Assembly (NCBI GenBank): GCA_021234155.1
Contig: JAJEKV010000008.1
Location: forward strand, 3,950,085-4,014,084
Reading direction: 5' to 3'
DNA from: Isoetes taiwanensis
Taxonomy: Eukaryota; Streptophyta; Lycopodiopsida; Isoetales; Isoetaceae
DNA: 64,000 nucleotides
The position numbers were made by a program, and so were the translations under genes. Of the stretch, positions 11,560 through 23,607 are shown piece after piece (position 1 is the first letter of the stretch; every line of letters starts with the position of its first letter). The notes beneath the pieces were generated by a model. That model was not told the DNA's origin, searched no databases, and saw only the letters and a program-made list of their open reading frames with translations.

Positions 11560-13711
11560 ATCAACTAGGGAGAAACACTATATCGCCGAGGCGGACATCC
11601 ACCGGGGTCTTAGGCATCTTGCTAATGGTAAAGCAAAGGACTTGCAGGGACTTGAGGCCGAGCCGTTGAAATGAGGTGGGCCGCTTTACTCTGCCTTTGA
11701 CAGGAATAATCAATCAGGCCATCGGAGAGGGCCTCCCCGCGAGAATGGATGGTTAGCAAGGTCACCCCTATTCATAAGGCCAAGCGTGGGATGACTCCAC
11801 CAACTACCGATATGATTATGGTGAGCCCGTTACTCGCCGAAACTTCTAGTAGGTGTCTTTGAAGAAGTTAACGCAATGGGCGGAGGAACCGGAGTACGCA
11901 GCAGCGGCCGCAGGTTCCATGCTGCCCACTCCACAGTGATCATATTTTTACTCTCCGGAATCCTTATGGAAGCTAGCCGCAATGCACGGCGTGACTTGTA
12001 TTGCTGTTTTAGTGGATTTTACGACTGAGATATGATCACGCTCCTCGGGACTGTTGTGGCAACGCTGCGGGGAGCTACATGTCCCATAGGATTTGCAGAA
12101 TGCCATCTACCAGCTCTATGATGGAATATATGCCACTTTGCATCGCGTCGGACCAACAGGGGTGAACATCACCATAGGTGTTAAACAGGATGCCCATAAT
12201 CTCCAACGCTTTTGGACTCTATATTGACAAGTTGGAGACACGGATGCAAGAACATGGAGGTGGTGGCCTTGAGTTGCCAAAGGCATATCTGATAAAGAAA
12301 ACAGATTGCTCTATCACGGGCGATGCGGGCTTATTATCCCATACAGCTAGGAGTATGCAAGAACATTTGGATGCTCTCGACAGAATTACGTGACATAGCA
12401 GAATGATACCAACCAACCGAGAAACCCAAGTTGTTGCCAATCCGTCATGCAAGATGATATCCCGGACTTCTATCACAAAGGACAAAGGATGGAAGTTGTG
12501 AGGACCTTTAAGTATCACGGGAATCGATTTCTCTGCTAACATGCTATGGGATGACTGTAGAAAGAAGGGTCAAGTCGCGGGATGGAAAGCCACAGATGCA
12601 ATCTGAGAATAGTCTATTCTGAGAATAGATCTTTGCGATTAGACAATAAAGCACACCCTATTCCGAAAGTAATCGTAGAACCGGTCTTGTTGTATGGGGT
12701 GGAGGTCCGGGGGCGCGTTTAGCAAGGGTACTTGGGATAAGCTAGAGGGTAGTCTGAAGGCTTTCGACATACTGACCCTAGGCGTCAAGGACACGTGCCT
12801 TATCCAATTTTCTTTGTATGAGGCGGCTTTTGGCCCCTACATCGATACGCTATCGCGCGAGCACCTGCGTATTTCCATAAGGTTGATAGAATGGATGCAC
12901 AACGTTTTCCTCCAGGTCTACATTATTGGCACAAGGGGCCACAACGTCCCCGAAGAGAGTGTGGCGGGAGCATTGTAGGGGATGGTTATGCAAGATGGTC
13001 CATAGACTATCAACACATTATGGATATGTCGGATAACGCTGAGCGGGGCTGCATTCTAATGAGCTTTGTTGCCTCTCTCCGTGGGATCTGCGAGCCCAAA
13101 AGCGAGCATTACCACACACGAGGTCAATCCGTGCCGCTTGAACAAGGCCCCACCAAGTGTTTGAAAGCATACATCTCCACCAAGAAATGGAGAGCTATAG
13201 CTGCAATAAGGGCAGGGTCCCACCATCTCGCAGTGAGGCGGTGGCAGGATACGGATGGAGGGCGGGGAATCCCCGACATGAGAGATTATGCCAGTCTTTG
13301 TCACATGCGAGATAGTAGAAGATGAACACCATGCTCTACAGGAATGCCCAACATATGCACACATCCAAAGCAGCTCATGCCGATCTCGGATGCTCTGAGA
13401 TAGCAATTCATCAACTACTGGCTTCGCCAATGGTGGCACGTCTTGCATCTTACATTCTACAAGTCTCCACCGTCAGGGAGTCCCTCACAACACAGGGAAT
13501 TTGAGCGCCTAGATAGAGCCTCTCAATGCCTACTACAAGGGTTTTTCCTCCCACATGGGGGGTTTTTTCATCAGATGGTAGAGACACATTATCAGGGATT
13601 TTTGTGGTTTTTTTTGTGTTTGAAAACTTTCCGCTATATTGTAAAACCGTCTCATAGGCCGGTTGGCCTCCTCGTGGGCGTTAAAATATACTTCCTTCCT
13701 TCCTTCCTTCC
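11560..13711 (+). pseudogene. Decayed LINE with reverse transcriptase and 3' tail (LINE 1)
   Basis: Pieces of one non-LTR reverse transcriptase run through the interval in shifting frames. They are GKAKDLQGLEAE (about 11620), EWMVSKVTPIHKAKRGMTPP (from 11742), a damaged IGVKQ.CP region with FGLYIDKLE (near 12180-12235), LLSHTARSMQEHLDAL where a YADD motif should precede, GIDFSANMLWDDCRKK, VEPVLLYGVEV, and a C-terminal HHALQECPTYAHIQ motif (about 13330). The active-site region is not recognisable, and stops and frameshifts abound. The 3' end carries hairpin AGGCC-GGTT-GGCCT, then CGTGGGCGTTAAAA, and ends in a (CTTC)n tail at about 13691-13711. No endonuclease domain was found upstream, so the copy is 5'-truncated. 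Two more members lie at 20203-21618 and 37566-39030. Confidence 0.8.
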
Positions 13712-13961
13712 ATAGATGTATGTGAATTGTGCATGTTAGTACTAATACATCTCAACAGATAGTTCAATCATGAGGTTGGGGAGCCTGCACATCCCACTTC
13801 AACTCCTCTCCATTCAAGAGCAGGAGGGGATTTCTTTTCCACGACTGCGTAGCATAAAACCATCATACTAAGATGTTACCTGCAACCTATAAGGATGGGC
13901 CATTGTGCTCATTATGAATATACCTGATGTGTCGAGCAATTTGAAAACCCCGATAACTTAC

Positions 13962-14234
13962 CTAGTTTTCACCACCCCAGTAGAACTCATCTTCATTGAT
14001 GATGGCTGCTTTCTCACAACCGTCTATGTCGATTGTGATTGACTTGGGTTTGATTGTCCCTATTCGTTCGAAAACATGTTGAAGGATAGTTCTTAAAGCA
14101 TGGCGTTGCTGACCTTCACCTCCCTCCATGTTGTAGAGCATATAGAAGACTGGGTATCCGATGCCACCATCTATGGGTACAATCATTGCATATAGCAGGA
14201 ACTTCCATAGGTTGGTGCGAAAGCTTGAATCCAT
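13962..14234 (-). pseudogene. MULE-type transposase fragment
   Basis: A 90-codon frame reads MDSSFRTNLWKFLLYAMIV, then GIGYPVFYMLYN, then KPKSITIDIDGCEKAAI. This order matches the DDE core of plant Mutator-like transposases: first Asp in D(S/A)SF, G.PV.Y, then a second Asp followed by E..AI. The rest of the transposase, the zinc finger and any terminal inverted repeats are absent. Flanking sequence in the same orientation contains stops. The fragment is a relic and cannot act. A domesticated FAR1-like gene is a weaker alternative because both flanks lack exons. Confidence 0.55.
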
Positions 14235-14655
14235 AGCCTATCTGCTTTTTGCAATCCATCTTATGGCAGCTTCTAGCAGTTTATTGTCCTGGATCACCAA
14301 GATCCATGGCCAGTCCGCTGGGTCTTCAGCGATGGGGTGCCATGGCTGGTGAAAAATAACCTTCCCTGCTGCCTCCCAATCTGCCAGCCCACTCTCAAGA
14401 CTCTTTTAGTCTATTCTAGGCTACTGCCTATGTCTTGCCGTGTGAAAATATGACGAGATCAGATGGTCATTATCTGAAAATGACTTCGATTAGGTACCTC
14501 ATTAAATGTATGTCAGTATGCTAGCTGCCACACGTCCTTCAAGGATATTGTGAACTAATAGATGACCCAGTCGATTGGACTTACATCAGTCTAATCTTTG
14601 GTCCTCTCAACTCACGGGATGATTGAAACCAATAGAAAAGCAAAGAAAACGAAAC

Positions 14656-14772
14656 AAACATAGTAGCAGTAGCGGTAGCGGTAGCGGTAGCGGTAGCGAT
14701 AGCTATAGCTATAGCGATAGCTTTATAGCGATAAGCGGCGGCGATAGCAATAGCGGCAGCGATAAGAAGCTC
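14656..14772. repeat. (GGTAGC)n-like hexanucleotide minisatellite
   Basis: Runs of GGTAGC decay into GATAGC and TATAGC units. In one frame it would encode a serine-rich SSSGSGSGSGSDSYSYSDS tract, but no gene context supports translation. Confidence 0.85.
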
Positions 14773-14820
14773 GTCTTCGGTGGTTGGCGTGCAGGGAAGG
14801 GGGAGGGTTCATCCACGTAG

Positions 14821-17800
14821 TGGTTCAATTCTTGTTACCATGAGCATTTTTATACGATGATGTTGAAATGACTTGGAAACTCGGATACAACATAGTGTAC
14901 GATCTACGAGGCTAGCTAGAAAAACATATTAGCACTTTTTTCAACTGCTTTTGGATGAGTACAAGTCATACGTGTCTGATTTCAAGTCTGCAAAAGTGCA
15001 TGGAAGCATCATTTGCACGCGTCCGAGTGTCTTTTTTGCTATGTCCATCATAGATTTGGCATCCGCAAGTATTTGGAAGCCTAATTTGCACGACACACAC
15101 TCCTCTCGGAGATGATCCTTCATTCCAAGCACTAGCAAGGTCAGTAGACAGTTGGAATAAGTGGATCTCGGCAGAGCTCACTTGGATAGGTCCATATGGC
15201 ACCAACGGGACAATTCCATATAGCAGGGCACTAATGGGGCAGCTCAGCGTGACAATGTGGAGTTATCGACGGGACAATTCATCGGGCAGAGCGCTACTAG
15301 GCGGTCCACGTGACAATGTGGAGTTATCTTGCCTAAGGTGAGTGGTGTCGCTCACTTATAATGTTGTAAGCCAACATTTGGAACGTGCCGGGCTACTCTG
15401 AACCTTGTACATGTCGACTATTCAAACTTGACACTAACGTGGCCATAGGATGAGCGTATATCGTAGCATATACTCCGAGGAACATCATAGTGTTTATATT
15501 GAACCTTATATCGCAAGTTCTATGAGATTGTGAATACATATTTCGATTTCTATTTCTATTTCTATTTCTTGTTCGTGCAAAGATAGATTGAAGGTTGAAA
15601 TGAGCACATGATATTTCTTCATTGATTTTTCTATCAAGAAGTTGAATTGCAAGTGGCATTCATTTGATATGAGTTGCATATATGTACACAACACTCAATG
15701 CCCCATTGATTTGACTGTTTAGCTCTATGAAATAATGAATAGAAGTTTTTGGTTAAACTTTAGACTTTTAGTGTCAGTCAAGCCATCTTTAAGAGAAAGC
15801 AGGTATGCTGGCATGGTCTGAAATTTTAGCATAAAGCTCATTATTCACGAAAATGAAAGGCTGCTTTGTTTTCTTTCTGGCATGCTTTCATCCGGCATGC
15901 CAACACAAAACAATAAGCAAATTACAAGACCAAAGGAGCATACACCAATCCGAAATGGACCTTAGAGCATTATATTTAATACATTAATAATTGTTTGCTG
16001 AAGAAAATATTTTGTAGTGATGGGCTTGCTAAGTGCACGGCTATTTGCTCTTATCTAACATCAAGTGTTATATCTTGAGCACAAATCAAATAGGAGTCTG
16101 CTAATTAAACAATTCCTATTGTTGCAAATGGCAAATTTGAAGATTATATCTCCTCTTTGCTGTTACCCCAATTTAGTATTAGGATCAATATGGTAGGTGT
16201 CATCGGGCATCCCACAATCGCATCCTGACACCTCATTATTATAAGATGGTTGTAGGTAGAACTTTGTATGGTTGTCAATAGAACATAATTGGTTTACTCT
16301 CATTTTGAGCAAAGAAGATTCCATGTGCATATTTCGGTGGAGTTGTCAACTTCGTTCCCGACCTCCCAGTAATAGGGTTTTGCCAAATCTCCTCTGGCAA
16401 CACAAGACTTGAGTCAAATCTGGATGGACAATGAGATCCAACTAATAAAGACATGGCCCAAGATGACACTAGGGTGTGGCCTTGAGACAATTGATAAGCT
16501 GCTCCCCTCGGGGCAACCCTATGTTCAAACATAGTTCGACCATATGCATTATCACGATGGCTTGGATTTAGATCACTCGTCATGCGATGCGTCGAGCATA
16601 TTGCAATGCGGTATTAAATGCAAAGCTCTAAAACCGAGCTTATTCCACTTCTGAGTTGTTGTAATTCTTTGCTGAGCTGCTTGTCTTCTTTACGGTATTT
16701 TCCCGGTTCCGATATCATTACGATCCAAGGAACGAATACCCAATGCCGGATCTTGCAATAAAAAAGCAGGGGCCAAATTAAGAGACTCGCATTTCTTTCG
16801 TCATAGATTCTTTCGATAGAAGCTCATTTCCGAACGCTCTGAATTTTTATCTAATGATCTATGCTAGATGGTAATTTCTAGCATTCTAAAAGGTCAAATA
16901 TAGAGCAAGACAATCAAGAAGCCACATAGACCATGCAAATTAGGCTTCCAAACATTTTGCAGATGTCAAATCTGCGATGGGTACAATCTAGAAGTCACTC
17001 AGACGTGCAAATGAGGCTTCCAAACACTTTGTGAAGGTGAAATGTGCATTATGATGTTCAGATAATGGTTTAGATAATCGTGTCACAATGGAAAAATGGA
17101 GGGCGTGGTTTACACGTGGTAGGATAGGTGCATATACCACGAAGTTTTGGACCATTGTATAAATAGAAGGATACATCAAATCGGGTTAACAACAAGCTGT
17201 ATACCGATGTGTTAAACGCAAAGGAATTTTCATTTTTTTTTAACACAGGTGGTATTGCCAAGTGCCGTATCTATCGGCTACCGGATTTGTTGAGGAGACA
17301 CCGTAGGAGTTCTCTAGATTGGATTACTGACTATTGCAGGTATTGAAGTTGGTATAATCATCATTTGATTGTCAGGTTGTAGCTCTGGGCGTCAGAGGAT
17401 GTCCAGTCAAATTACATGCTGCTTTTGCTTGCTCTGGCTTTTTCTAACCGGAAAATATTTTGCTGCAGTGAATTGCTGAAGTTTGTTTGCTCTGGCTTTT
17501 TCTAGCCAAACAATATTTGCCATAGTGAATCATTATTTATTTGCTGGCCTTTCGAAGAAGCGTGTGCACATGGATCGGTGTTGTTTTACGTGCCCGTATT
17601 TTACGTTTGCATACATCCCAGATCTTCCTCCACGGTACTATCGTACTATACCTATAAGTTGACAGGTCAAATTGAGCTCTTGTTTTATTAATACCGTACT
17701 TAACGTTTTAATACGTTACAATCGTATATTTAAAAAAAAACTTTAAAAAAAGGTGTCCAAATGACATTAGATCAATAGAATTGGTAAAATTATACATTAG
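14821..17800. other. Gene-poor interval
   Basis: It contains a (TTTCTA)n hexamer run at about 15545-15569 and a short duplication of GTGACAATGTGGAGTTATC (about 15250 and 15310). A 102-codon minus-strand frame (16275-16583, starting MTSDLNPSHRDNAYGR) belongs to no family I recognise. Nothing else is supported. Confidence 0.35.
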
Positions 17801-17941
<141 letters not shown>

Positions 17942-18032
17942 AAAAAAAAATACATTATTATATATTATAGAATAGGAGTAAAAAAACACATTAGAAGACT
18001 TTAGACATTAGGGAAATTATGGAATTGTGGTT

Positions 18033-18188
<156 letters not shown>

Positions 18189-18876
18189 TATATCATGCCA
18201 CGCACACACACACACACAATTTTCTTGCAAATAAAACCCAAAACCTCTATGTTTCCCCTCTTTCTTCTTATCCTAGCCAATCGGAATGGAGATGGAGATC
18301 AGACCTAACTTTCTCCTTATTTTGTCATGGCAGGAGGAAGATCTTCTCATAATACTTTAGTAGCTTGCATTCATGCGAGAAAAGAAATCTGATCGATGGC
18401 GAGTTAATAGCTCGGATGCAACAAATGAGCAACGATTACTTAAATTTATTTTGTGCATGCATGTAGATTGCAAGCTAGACTATATCACTCTTAAATAGAT
18501 ATATTTTGGATTGAAAATTTTGAGAAATACTTAATTTTCTAGAGCAATATATTCTGGTTCATTATTTAAAACTTAAAGTTCTTCATACTAGTTGTTATTG
18601 CAACTATTTCAATTTACAATACAAGAAATAATAGTTCTAAAAAATTACGAGAAGTACTTAACGTCTTTGCGTAAAATGCGTATTTTTACGTATTTAATAA
18701 GTATTTTATAATTCCAAAAGCGTATTTAAAAGTACTTTTTAAATGAGAGGTATGCATCACGATATTATCGTTAAGTGCATTATAATACCCGTGCCGTACT
18801 AAACGTGCGACAACAGCGGGGGGATATTATCATAGTGTAAACTTTTCTTTGAAGATCGACACAGAAATATTGGCAG

Positions 18877-19260
18877 TGGTATCAGAGCCAATTCAGCATG
18901 GCTACTCGGTTCGGAGCTTCTCTGTTGAGTGCAGGGATGCTTATAATGGCGGATCTAGATTCCAAGTATGAAAATCCAAAGTTAAGAGAATCTTGAAGAT
19001 TGAAAGAGTATGGGATGTTGTGAAGCCTCCAAAAGATGCAGATAAGCTGCAGGAGGCGATATCAAGGCTCGAGATTTGAAGCTGAGTGATAAGGAAGTAA
19101 AAGGAGAAGGCGGTCAAGAACAAAGCTGGAACATCTGGTACATTTGCAAAAATAAATGAGGCAAAAGTATCATTTGCAGCAAAGTTGGTTCCAGCATTTT
19201 GTTGAGGCTGCAGGGATTATCACCGCAAGAGATGTGGCTGTATCTTCTCAAAAGTTATGA
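18877..19260 (+). pseudogene. LTR-retrotransposon primer-binding site and gag remnant
   Basis: TGGTATCAGAGCC at 18877-18889 is the classic plant LTR-retrotransposon primer-binding site, complementary to the 3' end of initiator methionine tRNA. It follows a CA at 18874-18875 that could be the end of an LTR. Nine bases further on an ATG opens a frame reading MATRFGASLLSAG. After a frameshift come WDVVKPPKDADKLQEAISRL and other Copia-gag-like words. Stops interrupt it, and no protease, integrase or reverse transcriptase follows. The LTR's left edge was not located. This is a truncated, dead copy. Assignment to Copia rather than Gypsy is tentative. Confidence 0.55.
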
Positions 19261-20060
19261 AAGTAAGTCATCTTCGCAAATTGATGTTTTGGAATAAGAA
19301 CTAAGATTATAAGTATCTATACTTAAGATCTATAAGTATCACGAGGGTAATGAATGATGCATTCTACTTATATTTATATAGAAAATTACTCTATCAACTT
19401 GCATATAGTGTCATTAGGGTTTAACCATGCAATTAACTAGATTTAAAGATGATGTATAGCCACAGGATTAACACATTAGAGGTTAAAAATTTGAGTTAAT
19501 TCCAAAATTATAGGCTGAAGACTAAGCATTTACATAGCTAGTGATGTTTATTGATGAGTGAAAGTGAAGATCTTGGAAGTTAACTAGGAGAATTAATAAT
19601 TAGACCACATGGCCTTTGATGCGTCTTTGTCACCTTTGTAGAGAACACGCTACATTTCTCCAAATAAGCCTTCCAAATGGTTCAATAATATGATAAGGGA
19701 CATATATATAGGTCTACTATGTAGGTTGTGTGGCCTTCTTGCAAAAAGAATATGGAGAAACATAGTTATTTCTTATTAGTATAAAACTGGTATATCTATT
19801 GCTGCTACAAGCATTGGAGTTTTAGGAGAATAATATTACACATAGGTCATCTTTCATGTACACTATATTTTTCATGAATGCGGGCCTTCCTTTGCAATAT
19901 AACTCTCATTTTTCATATTGAAATAACATATTATTTGGAAGATACGAATATAATTAAGCATGGACCATTTATGGTCCATAACTAGACCAATTGTATATAT
20001 CTCTCTCTAGCCCTATCCATTTTGTCCATATACCATGGTTTCTTACATTTAATAATATAA
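19261..20060. other. Gene-poor AT-rich interval
   Basis: No open frame of interest, repeat or element end was recognised before the Helitron terminus at 20061. Confidence 0.4.
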
Positions 20061-20112
20061 CTAGTTATAATGCCCAGCGTTGCTGGGCATAAGTTAAAAA
20101 TATGTAAGTTGT

Positions 20113-23100
20113 GTTGGCCTAGCATGTAAGACAAAACTTGCATAAGCAGTCCACATAGAACTTGCAGAATGCAAGAATAATAGGATGTCATTGTCATATA
20201 AATAAATAAATAATTGTATTAATCAAGCCATTTAGGCCCCGGGCCTCTATGGCAAAAGTTTTAAAGACTATTATTAGCTCATTCTAGAGCATTATTAGAT
20301 TCATAATCTTCCATAAGATTGAACAGACAAATTATGTCTTCTCGTTCTCTCCACACTTCTCTAATATATGAGCTCGGGATATGCGGGGAAGATCAAATAG
20401 CTCCTTCAATGTAGACATGTTAATTCCATGCTTGACTCTTATATATTCATAAGAGTAGCATTCTAGTAAAGCATGTTTTTCATCTCCAACTTGGGGTCTA
20501 GACAAAGCCGGGACAAAAACGCCTTCACGAGCTAATCCATACATTACACTTTGTCTCAATATGCAAATTATGAGGCGACGATCTGGTGAGAGATTAACAT
20601 TCTTTTTCTTTTGGCTGATATGAGAGGTTAAGTATGCTTGGCTAGTGTAGTCCTTTAAGTCATTTATCTCTTCTATGTAAAATCGCTTCTTTGTGTCTCC
20701 TTCTACACTTAATTGCCACATAGTCTTCACTGTTATGCTTGCTACCTGTTCATGCACTTCTTTAAACTTCGTTGAGGTTGGCCATATCCCATATCCAAGC
20801 CATCTAGCAGCCCACTTTCTTATATCAGCATACCACCCTCTATCTCTTGACTGTTCCAATGCCAACCTTGGCCACCTATCAGAGTCCATGGCCAAAATCT
20901 TATTTACGTAAGTGATGGTTCTGCAAAGTCCCTCTACCTCTAAGGGCAATAAAGCACCTTTCACCCAAGGAGCATGCAATCACGGTGTTTGAGGTTTCAC
21001 ACCTAGTTCCCAAAGAAGGAATGGTTTTACGAATCTTTTCAATCTCTAACCAGCATTTTTTAGAAAGTCCAGGCCCCCATATAGGGCTGCCATACAATAC
21101 TACAGGCTTCACCTGTATGCCAAAAAGCAGCTTCCTCAGATTCCACTGTTCAAAATTGTTCACTTTGCATTGGTGCATCATGCTATAGTAAGCCCTAAGG
21201 CCTCCAGAAGCTCTCTTCCGGGCTGCTAGTGTCCACCTGTAATCATTGGTTATATCAATGCCAAGATATTTATATTCAGTCACCTGTTTCAAAGGTATCC
21301 CTCCAACCGTGAAAGTGGTTGAATCTCGACCACCAACCACCATTATCTTGGATTTGTCCACGTTGATTAGCATACTTTTATGCTCCACGCAATTCATGTA
21401 GCACATTCAAGTCTTTGCTTGAAGACCCTCGGCGAGTTTTGGAAATCAAAACTATGTCATCGACAAAAAGTAATAAGCGCACAACATACTTACCTAGTTT
21501 TACTCCATCACCAAGGAGTCTAGCCAACCATCCCTCCAGCTCATCAATAAATAGGCCAAAGAGTGTTGGTGAACAAGGACACCCTTGCTTTACTCAATCG
21601 TATTCTCTATGCATTCAGGTCCGTAAAAGAAATCTTAGCTACTTAAGATGCACATGTGCTTTGATATTATATATGAGAAACCATCTATCTCCAAAGGGGA
21701 GGTGCAAGCTCTCTTTAAGAAGAGCTATATACTTGTCAATTATGCGCTTATTAACATTTGCTTTCTCAAAACATTTACTCTCATGATCTCACTTTTAAAA
21801 GCACTATGATATGCATCTATGTTTAAATTGGAATATGTGAATATCAAGCAGAGTTATAATGGTTGTGCATATTAAGCACATATACAATGGTGGTAGTTAT
21901 CGTCAAATCGCCTTTCCATCCATGTGCCATTATGCGTTCGAGCAATATAGCTTAATAAAGATCCCATTGTGACTTGGTCCTCCAATTTAAGACCAAAGTT
22001 CCTTGAACAACAATATGTCCAAGTAATTATGATGCACGCAATTGGTTTTACCAAAAAATTACAAAGAGGAAGTATGATGGGTTTCAATATAAACTCCTGC
22101 TTTGAGATTTGCAGTGCTTTAAGGGAGAGAACTAAATATGGTGGACATGGTAAGAAAGCAAGCTTAATAGCATATCATCCTATGCAATAATTAGGAACAT
22201 AGGAAAATTGAATACATGGCTTCAAAAATGAAGTTTAAATGCTGATGGCACCGCTAGTTTATACCGTAAGTTCAACATATCTTGTGTTGGAATTATTGTT
22301 CACCATGGGCTGCACTTTAGAATGCATGACTTGCTTGAAGCACAGTAGTGCTTGTGGGTATTTGCTTAACTTCCTGAAGTTCAAAAAAATGCAATTAACT
22401 TTTAGAAATTTATGTCTAAACTAAAGGTCCTTCTCCATTACGTTTTTTTAGGGAAGAAAATGTCAGACGCAAATGGACTAAGACCTTGCAAATGCAAAGC
22501 AAACAAAAGCGAAAACCCAAAATCTTGAGAAACATAAAGCAATACATTCATAGAGATAGATGCTCCCAGACATACCTAATGTTATTTTGTAGCATGTAAG
22601 ACAAAACTTGCATAAGCAGTCCACATGGAACTTGCAGAATGCAAGAATAATAGGATGTCATTGTCATATAGTTAGTAAAAGAAATCTTAGCTACTTAAGA
22701 TGCAAATGCTCTAGTATTGCACATGTGCTTTGATATTATATATGAGAAACCATCTATCTCCAAAGGGGAGGTGCAAGCTCTCTTTAAGAAGAGCTATATA
22801 CTTGTCAATTGTCTGCTTATTCTGCAGCTGCTTTCTCAAAACATTTACTCTCATGATCTCACTTGTAAAAGCACTATGATATGCATCTATGTTTAAATTG
22901 GAATATGTGAATATCAAATACAGTTATAACGGTTGTGCAGATCGCCTTCCCATCCATGTGCCATTATGCATTCGAGCAATATAGCTTAATAAAGATCCCA
23001 TTGTGACTTGGTCCTCCAATTTAAGACCAAAGTTCCTTGAACAACAATATGTCCAAGTAATTATGATCTGCAATTGGTTTACCAAAAGTACAAAGAGGAA

Positions 23101-23607
23101 GTATGGTGGATTTCTATATAAACTCATGCTTTGAGATTTGCAGTGCTTTAATATGGTGAAGGACATGGTAAGAAAGCAAGCTTAATAGCATATCATCCTA
23201 TGCAACAATAAGTAGATGGAAAAATTGGATACATGGCTTCAAAAATGAAGTTTCGTGCTGATGGCACTGCTGGTTTATACCGTAAGTTCAACATATCTTG
23301 TGTTGGAATTATTGTTCACCATGGGCTGCACTTTGCATGACTTGCTGAAGCCTATAGTGCTTGTGGGCGCTGCATGCTTAACTTCCTGGAGTTCAAAAAA
23401 ATGCAATTAACTTTTAGAAATTTATGTCTAAACTAAAGGTCCTTCTCCATTACGTTTTTTTAGGGAAGAAAATGTCAAAGCAAATGGACTAAGACCTTGC
23501 AAATGCAAAGCAAAGAAACGAAAAACCAAAATACTGCAGAAACATAAAGCAATACATTCATAGAGATAGATGCTCCCAGACATACCTAATGTTATTTTGT
23601 AGCATCA
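20113..23607. repeat. Tandem array of a ~1 kb unit, order B-(LINE)-A-B-A
   Basis: Segment B (CATGTAAGACAAAACTTGC through GATGTCATTGTCATATA) occurs at about 20118-20202 and 22593-22670. Segment A (GTAAAAGAAATCTTAGC through AATGTTATTTTGTAGCAT) occurs at about 21625-22597 and 22675-23607. The two A copies differ by small indels and substitutions. In the complete junction B runs directly into A. In the first unit a LINE sits exactly at that junction. A is not obviously coding. Confidence 0.85.
20203..21618 (-). pseudogene. 5'-truncated LINE (LINE 2) inside Helitron 2
   Basis: Reading down the minus strand, the fragment opens within the reverse transcriptase palm: QGCPCSPTLFGLFIDELEGWL, then LLFVDDIVLISKTRRG with FVDD in the YADD position. 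It continues through KSKIMVVGGRDSTTF, EYKYLGIDI and VVLYGSPIWGPGLSKKCW to a C-terminal HALLECYSYEYIRVKHGI motif. The 3' end has hairpin AGGCC-CGG-GGCCT and a short (ATTT)n tail at 20203. Breaks occur near 21410 and 20979. The 5' truncation is placed exactly, because the second tandem unit preserves the uninterrupted junction. The fragment lacks an endonuclease and is dead. Confidence 0.85.

Noticed and set aside
16275-16583. 102-codon minus frame resembling no known protein; considered as organellar insertion
   Set aside because: No plastid or mitochondrial gene could be recognised, and neighbouring sequence gives no support.
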